Source: Tigriopus japonicus (lineage: Eukaryota > Arthropoda > Copepoda > Harpacticoida > Harpacticidae). From it: a stretch of 64,000 nt of DNA. Made by a program: the position numbers and the translations under genes. The stretch is taken from contig CM021314.1 of the NCBI GenBank assembly GCA_010645155.1, positions 2,592,803-2,656,802 of the forward strand. The letters are read 5' to 3'. Positions 47,201 through 60,090 of the stretch are shown in pieces (the first letter of the stretch is position 1; every line of letters starts with the position of its first letter). The notes beneath the pieces are model-generated. The model saw only the letters and a list, made by a program, of their open reading frames with translations, was not told the DNA's origin and did not search any database.

Positions 47201-49956
47201 TAGGGCCAGATCTGTCGGAGAGACCCTCCCTCCGCTTTTCCTTATTTTTCCCTTTTTTAAATTTTGAGCTTCCATTCCCGGTTCATGATTTGAAGTTTGA
47301 AACTAATGTGGTTGTGTGTTGATGATCTTAATGAAAGACGGAAGAAATCGACGGATTAATTTGTTGTTTTGTCCGTATGACAAGCCATCTGCCAAGTCGA
47401 GGAGAACCAATTGGAACTCCGGTTTGTTTGGTAGCATGATATCAGCGTTACGCCGGATCACAACCTCTTCCCATCCATTAATAGTGTTTGATTCTCATTC
47501 ATCTTGAACTTTTTTTCCGCCCGCCCAACATTCTCGTTTCAACCAACCGAGACTCGAACACACCCAGGAACGTTTCCATTTTGGAACTAACTGCGAGAAT
47601 GTCAACCAAGCTTTGGTTGGCACGAAACATCGGAAACATCTTATTCCATAAGTATGTCATGCTTTAAGCCGCTCTTTCAGCGTTGGATGCCGATTCGAGA
47701 CAGGAAAAGGAGAATGATCATTCAGTTGTTCAAGTACCCACGTCTTAGGATCTTGGAATGTCTTTTGACGGGACTCTGAAGCATTTACTTCTTATTTCGT
47801 CTCCTAATGCACGTAAGTACATACAGACCCAAATGGGACATTCGAAAGGACCACAATAGGTTAAGTTTCAGCTGACGCTTTCGGCATAACTACTGTACTC
47901 ACATTCGGGTATACGAAAAGTGGTCGTGTCTTCCTTCTTTCTTTAGTTGGTCTGCTCTCACCTCATCCATTAGCGGATGTCATATGGCAAGTTGCAAGTT
48001 GCAACTCCCCGAGCCCTCCTCTATTGGACCAGATTCGTCCGAGATGATTTTTTTTCTAAATTAAAGCATATAACAAGAAAATAATGAATCTCAAGACACA
48101 ATAGGAAAAAGGGGGAGACGTCGTCAGACTTTTCACTGCTCCGATTGCCTGACTTTCAACGGCGTAATGTCATTAATTAGATGACAAGTCGTTGCAGCAT
48201 AGATGGCACTTAGTCAGTCGATTCAGCCAGAGGCGATTTCTGCCAAATCAAAATGTCCTGCCAGTTCCTCTCTCATCATGTCATTTTGCACTCTTTTCTA
48301 GCAATTACAACCAAGTTGTAGGGGGCAAGAGTAAAAGTCTGACAATCATTAAAACGTCTAACAAACTTATGGATTCATGATTTCCGTCTTCACTGGTGAG
48401 AACCACGAAACGAAACTGAAATCAAAAGCTGCCTTCAGGCCTCCTTCACGTCTTCCATAGTGTATGTACTATTGGCTGGAAGGCACTAGACAACCAACCA
48501 ACCAACCAACCAACCAAGTAACATGAGGCTTTGGTCGATGGTTGGTTTCGTCCAACCTTGGATTGGGAGATCACTTCAAGTGTGTCTCTCTTTCTCTTTT
48601 CTTTGAGAGTCTAATGATGAGAACCATAATGTATTGTGTTCGGGATCTTTTGCTCTGTTTCGCTTCCATAATGTGCTTCACCGCACCAAAAAATTACCAA
48701 CTTTCTCCATCCAATTTTGGAGTTTGGCGCGCTCAATTTCGGGATGGTTTGGAGACACTTTATTGGTCATTTCAAGGGCTTATCCACAGGGTTTTAATTT
48801 AAACAATGAATCTTGAATGGTACTGAATGAAGGATGAAGGTTTATCACAAGCTCCTCACATCATTGGATGGGGTTGCTAGTTTTTCCCTCCACTCTAGAA
48901 ACCTCTGTTTGATTCGATTCATCCCACGACCTGTGAGGATCATTTGGAGGGGGCAAAAACGAGATCATTTTGATTTTCACCTTTCCAAATTAACTCAATC
49001 CGATTTCTTCTTACCACATCTGATCATTATCGTCATCAAGTCATTTTGGAGCAAAAAGCGACCAATCTTACTTAACTTGTACAGTTCCATTAGAACAAAT
49101 GATCTGTATTATGAACTCATGGACTCGGGGAAACCGCTTTGGCCGAATCGAACCCCCGGTCACCACAACATTCTTATTCATCAGAGAAATACCATGAAAT
49201 GAATTCCCGCTAACTTGGAAAAAGGCATGGTGGAAAACTCACTACCACAACAAGTTTCCACTCTCGATGATGACTAACGAGCCCCTGTGGTTGCATTTAG
49301 TAGAGATTATTCAGTTGGTGTCTTCCCGGAGTTGTCTGCAAATGAGATTCTGACTGGCTCATTCAAAGCTGGCTTTTGTCTTTTATTTGCATAAATTACC
49401 AAAAAGTTCCTAACGCCTGCCGACCTCCTGGGTTTTGGGCTACAGCACACCCAATGCTGCTGATTCTGTCATTACACCCCATAGTACAACATCATTATTG
49501 GGCACTTTGTCTCGGCCAACTGATCGGGTAAGATTACGACCAACATTTTTCATGCACTTCCTTCTGGTGCGATATGAGTTATTCATGAATGAATGATCAG
49601 GACCCGGTTTTTGTGCGTTTAAATTTTGTTTACACTTCCTTATCATAAAAGTTCTCTTGGTTGTCAACAGTCTGGTGCCAAATACTTTGAGGCTTTGGAG
49701 TTCCAATTTAGAAGTTCTCGGCTTATTACCGTTGTAAGTCAGAGATAGACAAACGAGAGCGATTTGCCGAGAGGACATTGTTCTGATGGAAACTAATGGC
49801 CAGGCATTAGCTCGCTGTCGGAAGCTCATAAGAGTCATATTTGAGGGCCTCTCTTTCTCTCTACAGGTAGTGAGTGCCCCCAGAATATGTCTCAAATAGC
49901 TCCGTGATCATCTTTGCCACCACATGGCGTACCTGTTGATGTCTGTAACAACACTT
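38246..49956. other. Long non-coding stretch, nothing recognised
   Basis: Same character as the preceding region: complex sequence, chance-length ORFs on both strands, no transposon ends or exon structure seen. A (CAAC)n microsatellite lies at 48491-48516. Confidence 0.4.
48491..48516 (+). repeat. (CAAC)n microsatellite
   Basis: Six and a half perfect CAAC units. Confidence 0.85.
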
Positions 49957-50032
49957 GGTCACGAATACCTTCTCATAACGATCAGGGAGCCAACGAGCCA
50001 TTAAACGCCCTCAATGAGAAGGTATCATGACC
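49957..50032. repeat. Short hairpin, about 76 bases
   Basis: GGTCACGAATACCTTCTCAT at 49957-49976 pairs with ATGAGAAGGTATCATGACC at 50014-50032, with one single-base bulge, one mismatch and a loop of 37 bases. The dimensions fit a microRNA precursor; I do not recognise the sequence. Confidence 0.4.
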
Positions 50033-53000
50033 GGGGACCAAGAATGGGTCCCTGCGGTACAATTATTTCTGGGAAGTTGAACCAAGCGGCAAGGCGTGGA
50101 GATTTTGACGCATCATGTCCCCTAATTAAATTCTATTTGCGCTTGCATGAGTGCCTGTTTGAAGGGGAAAAACAAACCAAAAGGATCCCCCCTTTGTAGA
50201 TTACAACAACACAAAAAGAGTCTCCTGCATGTTCATGACTCGTTGATTAGCCAAGGTTAAGCATGAAATCCCTTGTGTCTTTGCAGTACGTATCGTTGTC
50301 TGCCAGATTTTGGTCAAATAGTAACGTTGCTGAGTGCTTTGTTTTTGTTCTCCGAACCCGACTGGACAGTTTGCATGTGTTGGAGAGCTTAATTGATCTA
50401 AATGATGGGATTTCTCATATCTTGAGAGCACCCTCATTACATGTCTAGGGAGTACCCAACTCTGCATCCCAATCCGTAACCCACGGCTCCAAAAAATGAT
50501 GCTCAATTGGGCTCATGCGATCATTTTCTCACATCCAGAGTGGCTCTTTCGATGCAAAGCTCGTTGGAAGACCCGAAATCTAAAGCTTTTAAGTATGGAC
50601 GAGAACACATAGTCTCGTCCGGGTAATAACTTGACTGGGTAGTCTGGTCGTCACCTCATTTTCAATGTTCTAGGTATTGATGAGTCAATCAAGGACCAAC
50701 CAGGCCAGCCCATAGTAGCTTCCAAACATGCAATTATCATTAGACCGGGAGCCAGGATTACCAAGCCATATCCAAGAGGGGTTTTGTTCCAGGGGTGGGC
50801 TCTTCACCAAATAAATCGCCAAAGATCCGTTGAACGGGCTTCGTCCAGGATGGATGTGTTTGCAGTCTTTCCATATGATGATGTCCAGGTGGATAATTGA
50901 ACACTTAACGGTTTGGCCGCTTCATAAAAACCAACCTTAATTGACCAAACTCATTTGCCATCGTCCTGGAGGATTGGCAATTACTCTGCCCACAACATGT
51001 AGCCCATTAGCATTGTAGAGAGAAAGAGGCTGCACTGTTCCGCAGGTCCTTCGTCCACAGGGAAATGGATTTGTCGTGAACGGTTGATGAGAGCGAATGA
51101 GAGCACCAGCTGCCCAACTTTTGCGGCTAGCTCAAATAATAACCAGATCGTCATCACCTGTCTACACTCAATATTGGTTCACTCGGAGGTTACTATAGGG
51201 GACCACATCAAACATACTACACACTAGTAGGCACTACAAGGGAATGAGTGTCAAGATGACTGGAGGGATTATTGCGGGTGAATGTGTTCAAGTTTGGTAA
51301 AAATTTCGTCCAGTAAAGTGGTTTTTGAGAGCCCTCCAGCCGATCAGCATTGCACCTTCGACGAATTTTCCTCTTGGTGGACAAAAGCAGCAACGTCTCT
51401 AAAAGATCCACAAAGGTCATCTTAGTGTCCGAAATGTCTTGAATGGCATTGGCTTTTGACATGAATGACTGGAGGATTCCTCTTTTTCCTTCTTTCAAAG
51501 TGATTGAATTCTTGGCTGAGCTAGAGGACACACACACACTCACCAGTTGACACCTCTGTGCAAGCTAATCCGCAAGAAATTGGTTTTTTTCACTGCCATT
51601 GCTCATCAAAAACGGCTTTACGTAATATTCTCCACTGTTGCTTCTGACCACGATTCATCCCCAAAAATTGGGCAGTGGTGTGTCTGCAAGTGACTGGCGA
51701 GTGTTCGTATGAAGTAAGATTAATGGACTGGACGTTTTGGGTGGGCTCGCCTCATCAAAGTTTGACAGCTGCTTTTCTTGACAAAGTGACGGAGCGCTTA
51801 ATAATTGGCGCTACTCTGGTTCGAGTTAGCTCTCCTCCAAAGCGACTTTCTTAACTGTTCGGGTTGAGATGCACTTGATGTGAACATCATCAAGGTTTTC
51901 GTCCATATCATAAGAACAATCTTTCTCGTCCAAGGTTAGCATGCTCGTCTTTGTCTTTGTTTTTGATGTTCAACTCGGAGTTTGTTCGTGTTTTGTTGAA
52001 GGTGCTCTTCTTCCGTCTCTTCCTCACACAATTATGTGGAGGGCGCAGAGTTCAAATCTAAAATTACTTTTCGAGTAAAAAAAGCTGGAAAACGCCAAAA
52101 CCAGCCACTTAGATACCCCTTAATGGATTCAAAGCAAAAAAATGTAGCATCAAAAGCAGAGAAATTTTCTCATGAAATCATCTTGCCCAGGAATTCAAAC
52201 GTTGACGTGTTGTTGAGGACTCTTTCTCCGTTGGCCGCCAATTTCTTCTTGCTTGAGCGTTTTCATGACATCAAATGGATATTGCAAACAATTAAAAGAC
52301 CCACCCACGGGAACAGAGCATAATTGGAATTCTAATTATCTCCACCATTCAACCCACATGGGATTAGTTTCGCTTGACACGCTTGAGCTCTTGAGCTTCA
52401 TATCGTTATGCTATTTGGACTTCATTTCTTTGCATTTTTTTATTATTTTCAAACATGTACATAGTGATACCAAACTCACTCTATTGGTACAGATGTTTGA
52501 TGACTCAACAGTAGAACCCAGCTGTCTTGAGGTCTGAGTGAGACTCAATTTGAGATGCATATTCATTTCCTTCCATATAAATGTCTATCCATTCTTGGCC
52601 AAGTGAAATTCAATTTCATTCTCCATCCGGGCCTACGACGACGTAGACCACAAAACATGGATAAAATGGTAACGGTTTGGTATACACTACTATACAGGGT
52701 ACTCTGTTCATACTGCAACAAGTACAGCTAGCCCACTATCCACAAAGGGCTGAAGAGATCACGAGTAGTGAGCCTTGTGAGAGAACCACCCGGCTGTAAG
52801 CTAAAAAACACAAATATCCCATTCTCAAGACTCTCATGTCTACACATTCCTCTGGAGACTTGGTTCGGAAGGCATTCTTATTGATTAGGGCCTCTCAGGG
52901 TGGCATTGCTCTGTGTTTAGCCCTCTAGCGTGAATGGCTTGCCTTCCACCCAGTCAACACGAACTAGCTCGTCATTCAAGCTATGGGGCCGCCTTCCTTC

Positions 53001-53530
53001 GGGATGAGAAAGGGGTAAAGAAGAGCGACAAGATGGAGCACCTTCACCGTCAAATATGGCTCAATTCTTGATCACTGATACCACCACAGCTACAGACATA
53101 CATATAGCACCGTAACTCGGTTTCTCCTCGACTCCTAAAACGGTTGTCTGTGTATTAACAATCTGCCCAAAATAGGGACGTTTCTTGGTGCGTGTTTAAA
53201 CACATCTTGAGCAGTCACAAAGTGCTCCATACTAGAGAAAGTAGAATCATAACAATTACAACTTCTCCTCACGTTATTTGTGGTAAATGCTCACAATGCC
53301 ACATATATGCCTCAGCTAACAAGAGTCATCGAGTCAATTTATTGTTGAACCTCAAGTTGTAAACGAGAGGAGCAAACCTTGCTCCTTGAAGGTGTCCCGA
53401 TATTCCTGATTCCTGATTCCTGAGCTGTTGTCTTGGGTTGCGCAAAAGATGCCTGAGCAAGTGAGTGAGTGTCAAGAAGAAAAGAGGAGAGAAAGTGTGA
53501 ACAAAAAGGCCAGCAGCACGTCCATACGTC

Positions 53531-53567
53531 CAACCAACCATCCATCCATCTATCCATCTATCCATCC
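53531..53567 (+). repeat. CAAC/CCAT/CTAT tetranucleotide microsatellite
   Basis: CAACCAACCATCCATCCATC followed by further TATC and CATC units. Confidence 0.8.
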
Positions 53568-54491
53568 GTTCATTCATAATGATGCAAAGAGGGTCCTAGA
53601 AGAGTTGTATTGTCCATTCCAGCTCACACAACCACCAATGGATGATGGTTCAGATCACGTTCGACCATTGACAGGTGAAAATTGGGTTGAATCCCTTTTT
53701 ATTTGATGGAAGTGTCATCACGCAGTATCTTGCCAGCCTTGTGTTATTCAACATTGTGAGTTAGCGTCTCCAGACCTTCAAAGCAAGTGACCATGAAGCA
53801 CACATTCGAAGAGTCAATTGTGTTGCTTGGTGCATGCCAATGACCTTAAAATTCTTGGCCATGACGTCGATGAATCCCTGATAACAATGCCAAGAAAGTG
53901 GTTCTGGTCCAAGAGATACAGAGATACAATGTTCAACGGTAGTGAAGGTTTCTAGAGTCATCCAAATATTAGCCCTTTAGATGATGAGGGGTTGGTTGTT
54001 TAGCCAATGAAATATGTTTTAGCATATCAAGACAGCGAACCATTTCTCATCCATCTCTCTATCCATCCCTGGTATGGAAAATGCTGAATAACGTTTTCCT
54101 TAGGGGCCTCCAACTTCATTCATTGTTTGTCTTGCGAACGTGATTCAAATAGGAATGCGCATTTTTCCCCTTGAGGCGCTTTTGGTCCATCCAGAGATGA
54201 GATTCTGTTATTAAGGACAACAACAGATACTAAAGGGCCATCATATTTAAAGGCATATGTTGCTTCTTTAGGGTTCCGAACACATACATGAGTGACTGAC
54301 TCTCAACCTTGTTCATTTTTTTAGTAAACGCTTTAGACATATGGTGCTATGCTCAATCTTGATCGAATTTTTGATCAAGGCACTATGTGTTACAAATCGC
54401 CAGTGGGAAGCAATCTCCCCAATGATCAGATGCCGTGGTTAACCAAGATCATCTCTTTTGGTTCGTTTTTCCACTTGAGTTTGGGAGGGGA

Positions 54492-54514
54492 ATGGATGGA
54501 TGGATGGATGGATG
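54492..54514 (+). repeat. (ATGG)n microsatellite
   Basis: Nearly six perfect ATGG units. Confidence 0.85.
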
Positions 54515-57500
54515 ACGAGGATAGTTGGTGGCTGGGATGGAGCCAAGGAAGATTATTCATCAGAATTAATGAACGGTGCCAAATTGGAAGGTCATCAAAG
54601 CTTGACCATGTTTAGACGACTTGACTCATCGGAGTCTAAACATGCCGCCATTTTTGAAGCCCTCCCAAGTTCATTAAATGGGGATCCTGGAGACTCGCTC
54701 ATCCCGACACTTGCCCTCAAAAATGAGCGTACGAACATGAGCGATTTGAAGGAAAGTGGTTGTAACATTTCTTTTCTCGGACCCTGTGACGAAGAATGGG
54801 CAAAACCGATCTTAAAAGAGTCTAGAAGAAAGACATATTTTGTCGGAATGGACAGTCTTTTATTTTAGTCTTTCTGCCCTTTTTTCCCCCGTTGTTGGCG
54901 TTACCAAGTTTCCAAGAATGCTCTCCCAAGATGCAAAGGACCAATTGAGAGTCATTAGATGAGCCATACTCTCTTGCCTATGCTCATCCCGAATGGTTGC
55001 CAAATGCTCGACCAGTTACAGAGTGCCTGTTGCCAAATGGATTGTATATATGAGCCCTGAAGCGATTCTGCTCGTAGCATACCATGTCAGCATTTGTTAC
55101 GGGTCCCTAGATCATATCAGGAGATCCCTCTGTAACTACACACAAAACCTGGTAATCTTTACAAAGGGGGCATAAACTTGCAACAATTTAATTCACAACG
55201 CTCTTCGCAAGCAGGGCCGAAAAACGATTTGAGTAAAAACCCGATTCTGCCCTCATCAACCAACTCAAAACCATCGGCCGCGTCTCGACTACGTACCCAT
55301 GAACTCCTCGGGACTGACTCTGTTTATAGCCATAAAACATTACCAGATAGGGACTTAATGGTTTTGAGGACCTTGTTTAAAATTCGGCCTCGCTCAAAGA
55401 TGATCTACTTCAACGTGATTCGGATGAACTCAGTTCAGTAGAGGTCTCTAACACTTCACCCACCAAGGATCGACCCTCTCTGTATGTAGCACTCAAGAGC
55501 TCGTTTGTCTGAATTGTCGGGCGATTATTATAGGTACTCTTCCAGGTCCTGGTTATGAAGCGAAATGACGAAGACGCGCTTCCAAATGGGACATATGTCA
55601 AACGAGAAGTTCATGGAGCATGAGCGATGTCTCCCCTCTTATCTCGAGCAAATATCCATTTAAGGTCACTTTTCTGCATTACTCTGCACACAACGATTCC
55701 AGTCAGATAAAGAAGGCACTGTTTCGCATTGCTAATGAGGCCTGTGCCTGTCTCTGTTTCCACGATTGCTCGTGTGTTTGTGGATGAGAGAGTTGGTTTG
55801 AATTCTAAATTTGACAAATGGTTCCCAACGAGAACAAAGACAAGCACGGCCATTTAACAAGGCACGCGGAGGACCCGCCCATCTGGGGCAATCAAAGTAA
55901 TTGTTGATCAAATTCTTAAACTGAATCAAGACTAATGATCCACGAGAAGAGGGGGATTTAAAAAATGCAAATCCGACGTTCAATGCGTGATGCAAGGATA
56001 TGTTTTTTTTTTCGTTGTGGATTGGCACAACTGTGCATTGAATAGGTTGTTAAGCATCGCACAATGAAGAACGATTTGATTTGCCTACGTCTTGAACACC
56101 ACATGGTTTGTTTCTGTTAATTACACAGGTTCACTACTTGGCGTTCTGGGCGTTTGTATTTATGATTGGATTGTTATGTTTGGCCAATGGCTCCGAATCC
56201 AAAATGACAAAGTGAGCTCGTTAACCAATTGTTTCATCGTGCTCTGTCATGTTTAGATCCACTTCAGTGGCTTTGAAGCAAACCAAGGGGGAACAAATCC
56301 GGATTGTGTAATGCCATTTGATTTCTTGGCCAAGAGGACTTTTAGGTTAATTGAACCTCAGATCCGAGGATTGCATTGGTCGTCAATATTTCTGCAAATC
56401 CGAGCTCCAGTTTGGATTTCCATGGTGAATTAGCTCCAGCGAGGCAACGAACATTTGTTTCTGGTGGCGAAGCAGTTTTCTCTAAGTGGAATCATGACAA
56501 ATGGGCACTTTTGAGACATATGAAACCACTAATCCCAATCCAAATGCCTCTCGTGAATTCTTAGTACGACGTCAGACCATGAAAGAGACTTTTTTGCTAA
56601 ATCATCCGATCTTGATACCTGCATGCGGCCGCGGCTTTTGGGACTTTTATGGCTCATTTCAAGAGGCCTAGAAGCACTTTTTTCCAACACACTCTTTAGT
56701 TCGTCAAAGCACCGGGACTTTTTTGTATAATGAAATCCGAAACATTCCGGGTTAGTTTGACCGCCGGGGTTTCAAGTGAGAAAGAAACTTGCCATTTTGA
56801 ATGAAGCTCAATTTCCAACAGTTTCCTCCCAATAATGGTCCATCATCTTGATAAGAACCGGCTTGTTCATGAGATTTCTCGGGATGTGGTCCGACTGAGA
56901 ATTTCACTCAAAAATCCAATCAATATGAGATGGTCCATCACTTGAGGCTCCGTCATCTACTTCATTACAATCTTTCCATCGAGGATCAGAGTCAGTCCGA
57001 GATCTAGTGGAAGTCCTACTACTCCTAAGTATTCATGGTTTAATTGAAGCCATAAAGTAGCTGCCGTTTTTTTCGGCCTCGAACCAGATCACCGGCCCAC
57101 GAACAAGGCCGTCCATGTCAGTTTCAATCAAAGATTTACTTGAGATAGGATCACTCCCGATCATTGTCTGCTCAAAACCAGTTTGGCAACAGACCTCTGA
57201 CATGGAATATTTGTAATGCGGATTTCTGTGGCCTGTTGACAAGTTTGTACGGTTTTTCTCCCTCTTTCTCTCTCTAGCCTGTCTCCATATGGAGAACTTG
57301 GTTTTCCATTCTCTAATGATAGAGATTCCATTTAGATTTTTCCTGTGACAACAACTTCACGAACAATTCAAAGACATGGAGAGAGAGAGGGAAAAAAATC
57401 TCATAGATTCCGCCAATCGATAGCAAAGTCAATGGGAATGAATGTGTTTTTGTGTGTATCGAGTAAGCAAGAACTCAGATAAAGCGGGCCGATAAAAAAC

Positions 57501-60070
57501 CAACTCACTCGAATCGATCCTCGAGTCGTCAATATAAGAGATACGAGTCGAAATTTCCTTGGTTCTACCCTCGAGGTAAGAAGTCCATAGTGGATGGTGG
57601 ATAAAACTACAAATCTCAACCAACCAAGGAGACCGAGATCATCGTCTTGTCATCTTTGGTGCTCCCAAGTCAATTTCGGTTCTTTTAGAAGCCATGTGTG
57701 AATGAAGCGTCAGACGGGTTGATATGAAACCATGAATTTAGCATCTCGCCCAAGCGAGACCATAAACTATCGATGGTTGTGAGTGAATGTATGTTTTTTT
57801 CCGCAGGGGTGAGATCGAGTACACGCATGGACTCCTTTCAGAAGAGATCAAAAGGACTTGCCCCTTGGTTCTTCCATGAGTTGAGCAGTCCATGGTACAT
57901 TAATACTTCGAGGTTGGAGACGCATGGAAGCATGCACAATCGGAGAAATTTGTTTGAACAAACGCCTAATGGTCCGATATTTGGAAGGAATTTTAAAAGC
58001 TTGGCCATCGGGCAAACCGTTCCGAACCGATGTCTCACCCATGTTTGGTCACAATCACAACTATCCAAAAAGATGCATCCTTCAGTGTTTTTCGGTAAAC
58101 TAACCGTTGGGTCCGCGTTACCAAACGAAGTGTGGAATATGTGATGTGGATTTTCGAGGCCATGGTCACTTCGTGATCGTTGTTTTCCTTCTCAATTAAA
58201 TTGGGAAATGACTCAGTTCCAGTTGTTTCGACAGTCAGGATGATGAGCCTTGGAATGTTTGTGTTTGTACAGTTTGTGGTCGCGACATGTCTCTAACATC
58301 CGTGAATAATTGGTTTGAACAGACCAAATCACAAACTTTCACAATCGTACACAGACTTTCGTGCCAGAGGCTCGCATTTCGCAAACTTGACGTTTTTCTT
58401 TGTCCAAATCGAATCGAGTGGTAATTGTGGGGTTTTAGAGTTGTTTCGGACCGCTTTATTGGCGTGTAAAGCAATTTTATGTCATCTCCATTATAGATCT
58501 CCAAACAAGGGCAAACCCTAATAAAAAAGGTTAATCGACTTGATTCGGCATCATTATTTCAATTATGGAATTAGTTTTCACTCCAATTCCACAAAGAAAC
58601 GTGCTCTCTTCCTAGCTCTTTGACTGGCAAGTGGAAATGCAGCTTCATTCTCGAAGAATGGAAATGAACTCACACTCACTCTTCATCCATGGCATCCATG
58701 GACACGGAGCGCTTCCAGGAGAAGAACGAGGCAAGCAAGATAGTGATCACACGGATAAATTGAACTTTAATTACATTAGAATTTCAGCCTTTTGAGTGAA
58801 AGTTGGCTTGTGTGTGAGTGTTTGAATCACAATATCCCCTCTACTCATCATTATCTGCATCACCATCATGGCCGAGTGCATATCCACCGTATTATACAGA
58901 CGACGAAGTGGAAGAGTGTTGGGAAAGGGCCCGAAAAGCCTCAAAAGCTTCTGGGCTTGAGGAAAACAATTATTCAAATGTTCTGCAAGCGAGGAAAAGG
59001 TGTGAGATTGCGTCAGAAGACCAATCGTGTGTGTTTCTTGATTGAATCCTGAAATGAATCCTCAAGGATCCGTGGATATCGCCAATCAGTACGTTTTCTT
59101 TTACCTCTTACACTTGGAAACCTCAACGACTTTCAATGATAGATTCAATGTCAATGTCAGTCGGCAGGCTTTACCACCCCTCAGATCTACAAGATTGTTT
59201 TGCCTTAGTTTGAGCGTTTGTGGGCAGGATATCCAATTCTGAATACAATTTCCTGGTCTAGTTTGTAAGACACGTTGAGAAAATCTTGAGAGGATAAGAG
59301 GTTGGGAGGAGGAACTAAAGAGCTGAAATAGGGTGGCCATAAAAGGATGTAATGACGCCATGCGACAGTCAAATGAGGCCTCTTGGCAAACGAGATATTG
59401 AATCCAGTCCCCGATTTGTCCGTACATGGAGGTTCCTGCCTGGCCAAAACTCAACACAGAATTTCTGCTCATAATATGCGATCATTCTCTTTCTTTTCGA
59501 CTTTCATGCGTGTTTTATGGAGTGACTCAAACTGGGTGATCTGAGAGACAACGTGATCTTAAAGTATGATGTGTCCTAGTTCTTCAGTCTGTTCCTGGCG
59601 AGTGAGCCTCAAACGCAGAAACAAAAGATCATTAAATGCACGAATTATATGAACCGAGACTCACCTCGCAATGACTACATTTCCTCCATTTTTCACCTCT
59701 GCTAAATTAAAATGAATATCAACGAATCCTGACATGAACTCTTTTAATTGTTCTTCTTCGTGTGCCTTCCAAATCCTTGAATTGTCAAAGGATTTGAAGG
59801 GCCCCCCCTATTAGGATGTAGCGTGGTCCATTTTGAAAAACGTGATAAATGTAGCATTCGAAGTCAAATGACTTTTGTACCTTAGATGGAGCCCGCAGGC
59901 GATTTTGGTATTTGGTCAAGCCAAATCTGTCTCCCGAAAAAGCAACACTGCCTGGGAAATGAAAAGGGAAAAAAGATCCAGCTGTCGATCACGTGACAAT
60001 TGAATTCAAGAGAAAAGTTTCTTTGATTTGTCCATGCATGAAGGTGAAATTTTTCAGCTTTTTTGTGTCA

Positions 60071-60090
60071 ATTGAGATTGAGATTGAGAT
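60071..60090 (+). repeat. (ATTGAG)n hexanucleotide repeat
   Basis: Just over three units of ATTGAG. Confidence 0.75.

Noticed and set aside
57773..58144. 123-codon plus-strand open frame
   Set aside because: Overlaps open frames on the opposite strand, has no recognisable motif, and no splice or promoter context.
59101..59472. 123-codon minus-strand open frame
   Set aside because: Looks moderately protein-like at its start but matches nothing and lacks exon signals.
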